Assembly: GCA_003135055.1 (NCBI GenBank)
Contig: PLDF01000447.1
Coordinates: 413 to 32,718 of the forward strand
DNA: 32,306 nt
Direction of reading: 5' to 3'
DNA from: Bryobacterales bacterium
GTDB lineage: Bacteria; Acidobacteriota; Terriglobia; Bryobacterales; Bryobacteraceae
Shown: positions 8,385 through 16,562 of the stretch, in pieces
Numbering within the stretch: the first letter of the stretch is position 1
How the letters are laid out: every line of letters starts with the position of its first letter
Notes under the pieces: model-generated
What the model saw: the letters and a program-made list of their open reading frames with translations, nothing else
The model's database searches: none
Told to the model about the DNA's origin: nothing
Program-made: the position numbers and the translations under genes

Positions 8385-8766
8385 CTGCCGGAATCGGTGG
8401 CGAAGGCGTCGCCGGAAGTGCAGGTCAAGGTGACTTCGATATTTTTTACGACGACGGTGTTGCAGGCGCTCTGCCAGAGGCCGGCTTCGACGCGGCGCAT
8501 GCGGCGGAGACGCCACTCGTTGTGAACGAGCGTATCGACGAGTGAGCGCTCATGGGGATCGGCGGGGCTGTAGTGCTCGTGGTACTCGGCGGAGAGATCG
8601 GCGAGATCCTCGGGGGTTCGTCGAACATGATCTGGTGAACGGCATAGACGCCGTGCTTCAGGGCGTTGAATCGGGACGCGGCCTTACCTGCGGTGATGCG
8701 CGGCCCGGTTGATTTTTGTGAGTTGGCGCGGCTGGCCGCGGCTTGTTTCGGAGTCGACTTAAACAT
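8385..8766 (-). pseudogene. Conserved acidobacterial hypothetical (ALKHG-type), frameshifted and truncated
   Basis: The start (ATG 8766) leads into MFKSTPKQAAASRANSQKST and then AGKAASRFNALKHGVYAV, the well-conserved N-terminus of a family common as scattered copies in acidobacterial and planctomycete genomes, function unknown. After MFDEPP the frame is lost in a run of five C (plus-strand G 8612-8616). With one more base it continues as EDLADLSAEYHEHYSPADPH and VDTLVHNEWRLRRMRRVEAG down to TSGDAFATDSGS, where similarity ends. The usual C-terminal helix region is missing. A 28-codon frame at 8296-8382 just downstream (MNVVRCTFNTPDFAGFGMEL...) may be unrelated debris. The family match is from memory. 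Confidence 0.6.
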
Positions 8767-9159
8767 GAAAACCCTCGATTTGAGCCTGGTTAGAGAAGCT
8801 GGGCCTCCGGCTCAAGCTCCCAGGAAGCGGGCCGATCGAGTTCCGTACTGGGACGTTCGCCGGATGGGTAACGAGAAACGCTTGCGGCCGTTGATGGCGT
8901 CCGCACGGGCGGTACGTCATCCCGTACAAGCGAGCCGGGCTGTACACGTTTTCGGTAACGGCCGTAGCCGGCGCGAATCGGCGCCGCTCGAATCCCCGAT
9001 ACCTGGACCCTTCCCGCGGATCTTCCTTTGCGTGAATAGCCCGGTGGGCTGCCGGCGCCGGCGTGCGGATTGGTAACCGCGGAGCAGCGCACTTCGTCCC
9101 TTTCCATATTGCGCCAAATGGTATGATTCGGTGATCTTGCGCAGCTTAGGCCCTCATTC
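8767..9159. other. Intergenic region with a 12-bp palindrome and weak promoter-like element
   Basis: No credible gene. GCCGGCGCCGGC at 9051-9062 is a perfect palindrome, and AGCCC-GGT-GGGCT just before it can form a hairpin. TATGAT at 9122-9127 could be a -10 element for the gene starting at 9160, but no good -35 partner lies 16-18 nt upstream. Confidence 0.3.
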
Positions 9160-11601
9160 ATGAACTCAAAAGCAAGTTTCGACGCGTCCCGCGTCCTTCC
9201 ATGGTTGCTGATCCTGTTCGCGGGCAGCGGCTGTTCCGCGCTGATCTACGAAATTGTCTGGTATCAACTGCTGCAGCTGGTGATCGGCTCCACGGCGATT
9301 TCGCTCGGGGTTCTGCTGGCCACCTTCATGGGGGGCCTGTGCATCGGCAGCCTGTCGCTGCCGCGATACCTCGCCAAACGGAAGCCTATGCACCCGTTGC
9401 GCGCGTACGGCATGATCGAGCTGGGTATTGGCGCGTTCGGCGTTCTGGAACTGGCGCTGATGCCGCTGGTGGATACCATCTACGCATCCGCCGTAGCGCA
9501 CGGCATGCCGTCGATTCTGTTCCGCGGGTTCATCTGCGCCATCTGTCTGCTGCCGCCGACTATCCTGATGGGCGCATCGCTGCCGGCCATCGCGCAGTGG
9601 ATCGAGTCGTCTCCGCGCGGCGTTTCGTGGTTGGGGCTGCTCTACGGCGGCAACACCGCCGGGGCCGTGTTCGGATGCCTGCTGGCCGGCTTCTTTCTGC
9701 TGCGCGTCTCCGACATGGTGACCACCACGCTGGTGGCGGCGGGCATAAATGTCGTGGTGGCGTTGTTCAGCCTGTCGCTCTCAAAGCGCACGCCGGCCCA
9801 TGCCGAGGCCATGGCGCCCGCGGACGAGCCGCAGCGCGCGCCGGCCCGTGGAAACTTGTGGCCGGTCTACCTGACTATCGCGCTTTCCGGCGCCACGGCT
9901 CTGGGCGCGGAAGTGGTTTGGACCCGTTTGCTGAGCCTGATGCTGGGCGCGACGGTGTATACGTTTTCCATCATCCTGGCGATATTCCTGATCGGGATCG
10001 GCATCGGAAGCTGGGTGGGAGCGATTGCGGCGCGCGGCGCCAGGCCGGCGGCGGCGCTGGGCTGGTGCCAGCTTTCTCTAGTGGCGGCGATCGCGTGGAC
10101 GGCATACATGATCGCGAGATCCGTACCCTGGTGGCCCGTCAATCCGCTGCTTTCTTCCGACCCGTGGTACACGTTTCAGATCGACATGGTGCGCGTGATC
10201 TGGGCCATTTTGCCGCCCACGCTGCTGTGGGGAGCAAGTTTTCCGCTGGCGCTGGCGGCCGCGGCGGGTCCGGAAGACGATTCGGCCGGCCTGGTGGGAC
10301 GCATCTACGCGGCCAATACGTTCGGCGCTATTTTGGGGTCGCTGGTCTTCACTCTGATTCTGATTCCGTGGATCGGCACGGAGGGCGCCGAGCAGACGCT
10401 GATCGTGCTGGCGGCCATCGGCGGACTGGTGGTTCTGGGGCCGCTGGTGTGGCGCGGCCGGGCGCTATCGAAGCAGAGCGCCGTCGGGGCCATCGCGCTG
10501 CTGGCTTCGATGGTTGCGGCGGGCTATCTGGCTTCGAGGGTCCACCCCGTTCCGCCGGAACTGGTCGCATACGGGCGCCGCATGTTGACGTCGTTGGACC
10601 GCTCGAAGATTCTGTACGTGGGTGAAGGCATCAATTCGTCCATCGCCATTTCGCGCTGGGACGATGGCGCCATTCAGTTCCACGTGAGCGGCAAGGTGGA
10701 GGCATCCACCGAGTCGTACGACATGCGGCTGCAGCGGCTGCTGGGCCACATGCCGGCGCTGTTCCATCCGGACCCGAAGTCGGTGCTGATTGTGGGCTTC
10801 GGCGCGGGCGTCACGGCCGGCTCGTTCGTGGTGCATCCCACCATTCAGCGCATCGCCATCTGCGAGATGGAGCCGCTGATTCCGCCCATCGCCACGCAGT
10901 ATTTCGGCCAGCAGAATTATTTCGTGAAGGACGATCCGCGCACGCAGATCTACTACGACGACGCGCGCCACTTCGTGCTGACCACGCCGGAGAAGTTCGA
11001 CATTATCACGTCGGACCCTATCCACCCGTGGGTGAAGGGAAGCGCGACGTTGTACTCGAAGGAGTATTTCGAGCTGGTGAAGGAGCACCTGAACGCGGGC
11101 GGCGTGGTGACGCAATGGGTGCCGCTTTATGAGAGCGACGCCGAAACCGTGAAGAGCGAGATCGCGACATTCTTCGACGTGTTTCCCGGCGGGTCGGTGT
11201 GGGCCAACGAACTGAGCGGCAGCGGATACGACGTATTCCTGTTAGGCCAGAAAGACCCCGCGCCGGTGAATATCGACAAGATCCAGGAGCGCCTGAACAG
11301 CCCGGGCTATGCGCGGGTGGTGCAGTCGCTGCGCGATGTGGGGCTGGGGTCGGCCATCGCCATGATGAGCGTCTACTCGGGGCAGGATTCCGATTTGAAA
11401 CCGTGGCTGCAAGGCGCCGCGATCAATGGCGATTGGAACCTGCGCCTGCAATACCTGGCGGGCATGGCCGTCAACAACAGCCGGGAAGGCCAGATTTACA
11501 GCGAGATACTAACTTACCGGCGGTTTCCGGCGAATTTGATTAAGGGGTCGGATCAGATGCTGGAGCAACTGGCGGCGGCGATTCAGGCGGGCGGGCAGTA
11601 G
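9160..11601 (+). CDS. Integral-membrane spermidine-synthase-like protein (fused MFS/SpeE type)
   Basis: The 813-residue chain has two parts. Residues 1 to about 470 contain many hydrophobic helices (LLILFAGSGCSALIYEIVWY, then LLATFMGGLCIGSLSLPRYL), the transporter-like portion typical of 'fused MFS/spermidine synthase' proteins. Residues about 480-760 form a Rossmann methyltransferase-like fold resembling spermidine synthase. VLIVGFGAGVTAGSF (about 541-555) is the nucleotide-binding glycine loop, ICEMEPLI the acidic end of strand 2, YYDDARHFVL the Asp motif and SDPIHPWVKGSATLYS the active-site loop. Known soluble homologues transfer aminopropyl groups from decarboxylated SAM to putrescine; whether this membrane form does so is unknown. 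No polyamine genes are nearby. The last 100 residues are a family-specific tail. Length and reading frame are intact, and it appears to be transcribed alone. Confidence 0.82.
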   Translation: MNSKASFDASRVLPWLLILFAGSGCSALIYEIVWYQLLQLVIGSTAISLGVLLATFMGGLCIGSLSLPRYLAKRKPMHPLRAYGMIELGIGAFGVLELALMPLVDTIYASAVAHGMPSILFRGFICAICLLPPTILMGASLPAIAQWIESSPRGVSWLGLLYGGNTAGAVFGCLLAGFFLLRVSDMVTTTLVAAGINVVVALFSLSLSKRTPAHAEAMAPADEPQRAPARGNLWPVYLTIALSGATALGAEVVWTRLLSLMLGATVYTFSIILAIFLIGIGIGSWVGAIAARGARPAAALGWCQLSLVAAIAWTAYMIARSVPWWPVNPLLSSDPWYTFQIDMVRVIWAILPPTLLWGASFPLALAAAAGPEDDSAGLVGRIYAANTFGAILGSLVFTLILIPWIGTEGAEQTLIVLAAIGGLVVLGPLVWRGRALSKQSAVGAIALLASMVAAGYLASRVHPVPPELVAYGRRMLTSLDRSKILYVGEGINSSIAISRWDDGAIQFHVSGKVEASTESYDMRLQRLLGHMPALFHPDPKSVLIVGFGAGVTAGSFVVHPTIQRIAICEMEPLIPPIATQYFGQQNYFVKDDPRTQIYYDDARHFVLTTPEKFDIITSDPIHPWVKGSATLYSKEYFELVKEHLNAGGVVTQWVPLYESDAETVKSEIATFFDVFPGGSVWANELSGSGYDVFLLGQKDPAPVNIDKIQERLNSPGYARVVQSLRDVGLGSAIAMMSVYSGQDSDLKPWLQGAAINGDWNLRLQYLAGMAVNNSREGQIYSEILTYRRFPANLIKGSDQMLEQLAAAIQAGGQ

Positions 11602-11827
11602 GCCCAGTGGTTGCGGAGCAGCTTGCCAAACTGCGACCGGACCAAGCGTTGAGGATTATTTGCAGGGCCGGTCAACGGAAGTTTGAAGCACCGGGCGGCT
11701 CCGTCATTTTGGGACGGTTACGGTTTGTTGCGCCTGGGATTCGGGAAACTTGCCGGCAATTCATTCGAGTTGTTGAAGGAAGCCTCGAAACACGGGTCGC
11801 TACCTACGGCCAAAGAAAATCAGTCGA

Positions 11828-12460
11828 TCAGCCCCTTCCTTCCAGCGAGGCCACCAGTTGCTCGCGCCGCGTCCGGAACACTGCCGCTGCGGATTTTAGC
11901 GATGCGAAGTAGATGACCGCTGCTACCGCCGCAGTCGGGGGCAGAACCCACCAGTGGTCCGGCGAGACCAACCCGGGGCGCAGTTTGGCAAGCAGGGCTG
12001 GCGCGAGAGCCATTACCAGCGATGCGCCGCCTAATGTGGCGTTACCGGCAAACGAGAGGTCGTTTCCGAAGCTCTGGTAGAAGTTTCCGCGGCTCGCGCC
12101 CAATAGCGATGTCCAAATTGCGACGCGGTGAAACAGGAACAGGCTGGCGACGTGCATCCCACAAGCATCACCAGGGTGCGTGCGTCGAACGGCATGCGCG
12201 AAAGCAAACGCCAGATCGCGGCGCCAAGAGGAATCGCATCGCGCCCAGGCCACAAACAGATAGCTGCCGGCGCAAAATGCCGCGGGGTCGATGGGCAGCA
12301 ACAGATGGCGGCGAAATCCACTGCCAGCATAACCAAACCGATTCACTGCAAACTGCCCGGTGGTAATAGCGCCGAAAGTCGAAAAAGCGGCTATAGTGAG
12401 CGCGAATGGCCGTTTCGATTCCAGCCGGTCAAAAAGATAGATCGGGAAGCGAAATCCGGG
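11828..12460 (-). pseudogene. Remnant of an ABC-2-type transporter permease
   Basis: Pieces of one membrane protein lie in two alternating frames. From 12460 the frame reads GFRFPIYLFDRLESKRPFAL and TGQFAVNRFGYAGSGFRRHL followed by LLPIDPAAF. It shifts to GAAIWRLLSRMPFDARTLVM, then shifts back near 12158 to MHVASLFLFHRVAIWTSLLG, NFYQSFGNDLSFAGNATLGG and HWWVLPPTAAVAAVIYFASL, ending in RTRREQLVASLEGRG and a stop at 11828. The hydrophobic, tryptophan-containing pattern resembles the C-terminal half of acidobacterial ABC-2 permeases. The N-terminal half is absent: a TAA lies directly before the first recognisable residue. No companion ATPase gene remains. The family reading is from memory; that these segments are one broken gene is well supported by continuity across the shifts. 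Confidence 0.55.
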
Positions 12461-12742
12461 TTAGGAGGATGATTAGCGGGCAGCCGGTGGGAATTGAGTG
12501 GGGTAGCTGAGCCGTCCATGCAGCGGCCGCGTGCGCGGCCGAATGGTTCAAAGTGCTGTGACTGACACGGCGACCTTCCCATAAAACGCCAGGCGCAAAA
12601 CACCAGGCGCTTGGGCGCCGAAATGCCTTTCGGGATTTCCTCGCTCAGCATCGAAATCCAGCCTTTCCCGAAAACGTGTAAGTACACGCATGTCACGCGG
12701 TTTCACAGCCCTCGGGCCGCTACGTGCGAAAATGGAAGTTAT

Positions 12743-13567
12743 ATGCGTTGTGCCGGCCTCATTCTACTGGTGTGCGCAACCGCGGTTCTGGCACAAACCA
12801 GCTCGGACCCCGACGTTGCGCGCGCCCAAATCGAGCTCAACCGCATTCGCGCGATGGTGGAGACCGGGGCGCTTCCGCGCGTTCAGTTGCAAAAAGCCGC
12901 GGCCGCGGTAGCCGATGCGCAGGACGCTGCTACCATCCGCAAGAACATCTACAATCAGGATCTCACGCAAGACCAGGCCGACGATCTTGTGGCCGCGGCC
13001 GCCCGCCGCTTCGAGCGCCGCAAGAAGGCGTTTGACGATGCCAAGAATCTGGTGGATTTGGGTGTGATGCCGTCGCAGTCGCTCGCCAGTCCGCTCGAAG
13101 AAATGGACTTCGCGCGCAAGGAATACGACCTTGCCAACACGCGCGCCAAGTTGGCTGAACAGGCTATCGAAATGGCGGAGGCCGAAGGGGCACTGCAGGC
13201 GCAACTGGCTGAACATCCCTCGGAGACGCCCAATCTGGTGGACCGGTTCGATGGCGATGGCATCTTTACGCCACAGATTTTCCAGCGGGTGGAAACGGCT
13301 TTTGCCAGCCATTTCGGCAAGCCGCTGCCGGTGTCCGCGAACGGAGAAACCGCCGTGCATCGCGCGCTCGGATTCGACCATCGCGGCCGCGTGGACGTGG
13401 CGGTTCATCCCGATCAGCCCGAAGGCGTGTGGTTGCGCGAATACCTCATGGAGCATCGCATCCCGTTCTTCGCGTTCCGCCAGGCAGTGCCGGGGAAAGC
13501 TACCGGCGCGCACATACATATGGGACCGATGAGCACGCGGCTCGCGGCGCGCGGCGCGGGGGGATAG
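12743..13567 (+). CDS. Secreted coiled-coil protein with His/Asp C-terminal domain (possible M15-like peptidase)
   Basis: The start at 12743 gives a clean signal peptide (MRCAGLILLVCATAVLAQ) with GGAAG-like GGAAG 4 nt upstream; longer in-frame starts would bury it. Residues about 20-160 are Ala/Glu/Arg/Lys-rich and strongly helical (ARAQIELNRIRAMVETGALP, LAEQAIEMAEAEGALQAQLA), resembling the helical hairpins of TolC-type proteins. Residues 165-265 form a compact domain with HRALGFDHRGRVDVAVH (His206, Asp212, His213, Asp218, His222) and GAHIHMG (His257, His259). Paired His/Asp motifs of this kind suggest zinc binding as in M15/VanY-type cell-wall peptidases, but the spacing is not the classical one. 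Length is 274 residues. It is a single gene. The catalytic role is inference. Confidence 0.68.
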   Translation: MRCAGLILLVCATAVLAQTSSDPDVARAQIELNRIRAMVETGALPRVQLQKAAAAVADAQDAATIRKNIYNQDLTQDQADDLVAAAARRFERRKKAFDDAKNLVDLGVMPSQSLASPLEEMDFARKEYDLANTRAKLAEQAIEMAEAEGALQAQLAEHPSETPNLVDRFDGDGIFTPQIFQRVETAFASHFGKPLPVSANGETAVHRALGFDHRGRVDVAVHPDQPEGVWLREYLMEHRIPFFAFRQAVPGKATGAHIHMGPMSTRLAARGAGG

Positions 13568-13642
13568 GATGGGGCGCAGGCACTTCGGCGAACGACTTCG
13601 TCGATGCACTCCAGAGTGCAGGGTAGCCACTCGCGGAAAAAC

Positions 13643-13764
13643 GCGTTCACATGAGCGGTCCCTTCGGGAGTGTCTCTTGCGTCAGAAACCGACGAATCGC
13701 GAAACGAGAGAGCCGGCTGAAAGGCGGCTACAGCCACGATTGGCGGCACGATTGGCTGCCCCAC
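13643..13764 (+). repeat. Hairpin repeat element, copy A
   Basis: About 120 bp that align with 16380-16496 in the same orientation. Both begin GCGTTCACA, share TTGCG.CAGAAACCG and GAGAGCCGGCTGAAAG in the middle, and end ATTGGCTGCCCCAC. Inside are short hairpins (GCCGGC-TGAAA-GGCGGC; CAGCCA...TGGCTG). The element ends 1 nt from the stop codon of orphan permease 2. Confidence 0.75.
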
Positions 13765-13765
13765 A

Positions 13766-16249
13766 TTAGTCGCAGCGGAGCGCGACGATCGGGTCGATTC
13801 GGGTGGCACGACGCGCCGGCATATAACTGGCGAGCAACGCCGCGGCCAGCAACACCAGTGGAACGCAGATCAATACCAGCGGATCCGCGGCGCTTACGCC
13901 ATACAACATTTTTTCGAGCAGGCCGCCAAAGACGAGCGAGCCCGCAACGCCGATCACCGTCCCCGCCGATATCGGCTTCAAACCCTGCCACAACACCATC
14001 CGCACCACCTCCGAACCAGCGGCGCCCAACGCGACCCGCACGCCGATTTCGCGCGCCCGCTGGCCCACGAAGTACGCCAGCACGCCGTAGATGCCGATGG
14101 CGGCCAGCAACAGCGCCAGACTGGCGAAGGCGCCCATCAACTGCGCGGAGAAGCGATGTGGGGCAAGCGATGTCGAGAGCATCCCGGCTAACGTGCCGAT
14201 GCCGAAAACGGGCAAATTCGGGTCCACGGCTTGAATCTGCCGCCGCAGTTGCTCGCCCAACCGTTCGCCTAAACCAGGAGCATCCTGCCCGCTGCGCACG
14301 ATTAATCCCAAGGCCTTGCCGCTGCGTTGGTAGATGGGAAAGTAGACGTGCGGTACGCCATCGTTCTCAATGCCGTCATGGCGCACGTCGCCGGCCACGC
14401 CGACAATCGTTGCCATCGGGTTGGACGACTGAGCCCGGCCGAGCTTGAGGCGTTTGCCGATGGGCGATTCCCCGGGCAAGTAGCGGCGGGCCGTTGCGCG
14501 GTCGACAATGGCCACAGGCTGCGAGTCCCTCCGGTCGCTCTCATCGAAGAAGCGGCCTGCCAGCAACGGAGCGCCGAGCGCCTTGAAGTAATCCGGACTG
14601 ACTACGATAATTTCCGCCAAAGTCGCGTCCGAAGCGCGGCCAGCGCGGCTTTCCACGGTCACCGCGGCCGGATTGGGCGAAGCGTCGCTCAACGGGACGC
14701 TGGAGCTCATGGCCGCGCTGGTAACTCCGGGCAGCGTGCTGACGCGGCGCAGAACTTCGCGGATAAACGCGGCGCGCGCCTGCGGCGTTGCGTACGGGTC
14801 CTGGTTGGGGTCGTTCGGCTGGGGCAGCCAGATGCGCGCCACGGTGGTGTTCCGCGGGTTGAAGCCGGGGTCCACGCGGGTCAATTTCCAGAAGCTTCGC
14901 ACCAGCAGACCGGCGCCAGTCATCAGCATGAGGCAAAGGGCGAACTCGGCCGCAACCAGGACGCCGCTGATACGATTCTGACGCCGGCTGCCGCCCGTAC
15001 CACGGCCCAATTCCTTCAGTTGCGCGGAAAGCGCAGAGTCCGAAGTCTGGACGGCGGGGGCGACGCCGAATAACAGGCCGGTGATCAGCGTGACTGCAAT
15101 GGCGAACAACAGCACACGGAAGTCAATGGCTATTTCCGCGGTCCGCGGCAGTTTCGAAGGGACCAGATAGAGCAGTAAGCCGAGACTCGACGCGGCGCCT
15201 GCAACGCCCACCGCGCCAGCCGCCAGCGATAGCAGCAGGCTTTCCGTCAGGAACTGCCGTACCAGCCGGCCGCGCGCAGCGCCTAACGATTGGCGAATCG
15301 CAATCTCGCGCCGCCGCCCCGAAGCTCGTACCAGCAGCAGGTTCGCGATGTTGACGCAGCCGATCAGCAGCATCATGGCAACCGCGCCCAGCAGCGTGAG
15401 GAGCATCGGCCGAACGTTTCCAGTGAGAGACTCCTTCAAGGGTTCCAACTGGATGGACCAGCGCGCCTCGGGGCGATAATCCCGCGGAAACTGCGCGCGC
15501 AAGAAGGCGCTGAAACCGTCGAGCCGTTGCTGCGCTTGCGCGACCGTGAGACCCGGCTTCAACCGCGCGATGGCCCCTGGCAGAAAGATATCGCTACGCC
15601 GCGGCACAGACGGAAAGGGCGCCGCGGCGAACCCAGCGGTTGCCCACATATCGACGTCCGTGGCCACGGTGCGGCCGGGATGGCGGAAGCCGGGCGGCAT
15701 CACGCCGACAATGGTATATGCGTCGCCATCGGCGCGGACGCGCTGCCCCAGTACGTGCGGGTCGCCGCCGAAGGAGCGGCGCCAAAGGCCGTCGCTCAGG
15801 ATGGCGGTTTCCGCGAATCCCTGCGCTTTATCCTCGGGGCCGAACACGCGGCCCAGTTGCGCATGGACGCCCAGCAGTGAGAAGTAATTGGGACTGACCG
15901 CCAGCAGCTCGATCCGCTCAGGATGCCCCGTACCCGTGACATTGGCATCGATGGGCCAGACGGCCGATACTTCATCGAAGACGGCGCTGCGGTCCTGCAG
16001 ATCCCATAACTCGGGAACGGACATGCCGACATCGTGGAGCCCGGCGCCGGGGAAGTTATCGACGAGGCGAACCAGTTGGTCCGGCTTCGGGAAGGGCAGC
16101 GGCCGTAGCAAGACTGCGTCCACAATACTGAAAATGGCCGTGTTGGCGCCGATTCCGAGGGCCAGAGTGGCAATGACAACAGCCGTAAAGCCGGGAGACT
16201 TGCGCAAAGTGCGGAGGCAATAGCGGACGTCTTGAAACAGCGTAATCAT
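13766..16249 (-). CDS. MacB/FtsX-type orphan ABC permease (ADOP family), copy 2
   Basis: The 827-residue product has the same two-half layout as the gene at 2125. The N-terminal helix follows TLRKSPGFTAVVIATLALGI. A first periplasmic domain starts at LLRPLPFPKPDQL. The FtsX block contains LLIGCVNIANLLLVRASGRR and REIAIRQSLGAARGRLVRQF, and a mid-chain helix LCLMLMTGAGLLVRSFWKLT starts the second half. A second periplasmic domain and the C-terminal FtsX block end in ARRATRIDPIVALRCD. Such permeases lack their own nucleotide-binding domain and none is encoded beside this one. The start ATG 16249 leads directly into the conserved MITLFQDVRY; no Shine-Dalgarno is evident. The gene lies between two direct repeats. 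Identity to copy 1 is moderate, so this is an old paralogue rather than a recent duplication. Confidence 0.9.
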   Translation of the reverse strand: MITLFQDVRYCLRTLRKSPGFTAVVIATLALGIGANTAIFSIVDAVLLRPLPFPKPDQLVRLVDNFPGAGLHDVGMSVPELWDLQDRSAVFDEVSAVWPIDANVTGTGHPERIELLAVSPNYFSLLGVHAQLGRVFGPEDKAQGFAETAILSDGLWRRSFGGDPHVLGQRVRADGDAYTIVGVMPPGFRHPGRTVATDVDMWATAGFAAAPFPSVPRRSDIFLPGAIARLKPGLTVAQAQQRLDGFSAFLRAQFPRDYRPEARWSIQLEPLKESLTGNVRPMLLTLLGAVAMMLLIGCVNIANLLLVRASGRRREIAIRQSLGAARGRLVRQFLTESLLLSLAAGAVGVAGAASSLGLLLYLVPSKLPRTAEIAIDFRVLLFAIAVTLITGLLFGVAPAVQTSDSALSAQLKELGRGTGGSRRQNRISGVLVAAEFALCLMLMTGAGLLVRSFWKLTRVDPGFNPRNTTVARIWLPQPNDPNQDPYATPQARAAFIREVLRRVSTLPGVTSAAMSSSVPLSDASPNPAAVTVESRAGRASDATLAEIIVVSPDYFKALGAPLLAGRFFDESDRRDSQPVAIVDRATARRYLPGESPIGKRLKLGRAQSSNPMATIVGVAGDVRHDGIENDGVPHVYFPIYQRSGKALGLIVRSGQDAPGLGERLGEQLRRQIQAVDPNLPVFGIGTLAGMLSTSLAPHRFSAQLMGAFASLALLLAAIGIYGVLAYFVGQRAREIGVRVALGAAGSEVVRMVLWQGLKPISAGTVIGVAGSLVFGGLLEKMLYGVSAADPLVLICVPLVLLAAALLASYMPARRATRIDPIVALRCD

Positions 16250-16379
16250 GGGTAGTAAGACGCGGCACGCAACGCTTCGTTAACCGGCGATTGCGGGTCA
16301 GCCGGCGAGTGAGCCGGCAGTGACCGGAAACGGACAGTGTAGGTCGAATTTGGGACGCGGTTCGCGGCCGGCGGAAGGT

Positions 16380-16496
16380 GCGTTCACACCAGCGGGGGCG
16401 GCCCCTGCGGGAGCTTCTTTTGCGGCAGAAACCGGCGGGCGCGCAGATGAAGAGAGCCGGCTGAAAGCCGGCTGCAGCCAGGATTGGCTGCCCCAC
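16380..16496 (+). repeat. Hairpin repeat element, copy B
   Basis: Direct repeat of 13643-13764. It contains GCAGCCA-GGAT-TGGCTGC (16474-16491), a perfect 7-bp hairpin followed by CCCAC, and GCCGGC-TGAAA-GCCGGC just before it. It lies upstream of orphan permease 2, so the two copies flank that gene. Confidence 0.75.
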
Positions 16497-16524
16497 AAAG
16501 CAGGCCGGTAGCTTCCTCGCGGCA

Positions 16525-16547
16525 GGCAGGTTTGTCAACCTGCCCAC
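16525..16547 (+). repeat. Short REP-like hairpin with CCAC tail
   Basis: GGCAGGTT-TGTC-AACCTGCC is a perfect 8-bp stem with a 4-nt loop, followed by CAC. It has the same architecture as the hairpins at 16474, 18625, 27860 and 27898 but a different stem sequence. It lies 16 nt beyond the stop codon of the S9 peptidase gene and might also help end that transcript, although no T run follows on the relevant strand. Confidence 0.6.
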
Positions 16548-16562
16548 AAAGCGGACTAACTC

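Noticed and set aside
7568..8500. Long minus-strand frame joining the ALKHG remnant to the DUF6282 region
   Set aside because: Only its first part (down to about 8385) is real, as the shifted end of the ALKHG protein. The rest is a shadow of the DUF6282 gene in another frame.
9201..10625. 474-codon plus-strand frame overlapping the SpeE-like gene
   Set aside because: It is Arg/Gly/His/Asp-rich low-complexity sequence in a shifted frame of a gene with clear membrane helices and a nucleotide-binding motif.
10465..11115. Antisense frame over the SpeE-like catalytic region
   Set aside because: Arg/His-rich with no motif. The opposite strand carries the conserved GFGAG and SDPIHPW motifs.
14327..15073. 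248-codon plus-strand frame antisense to orphan permease 2
   Set aside because: No domain or ribosome site; mirrored composition of the FtsX-type gene.
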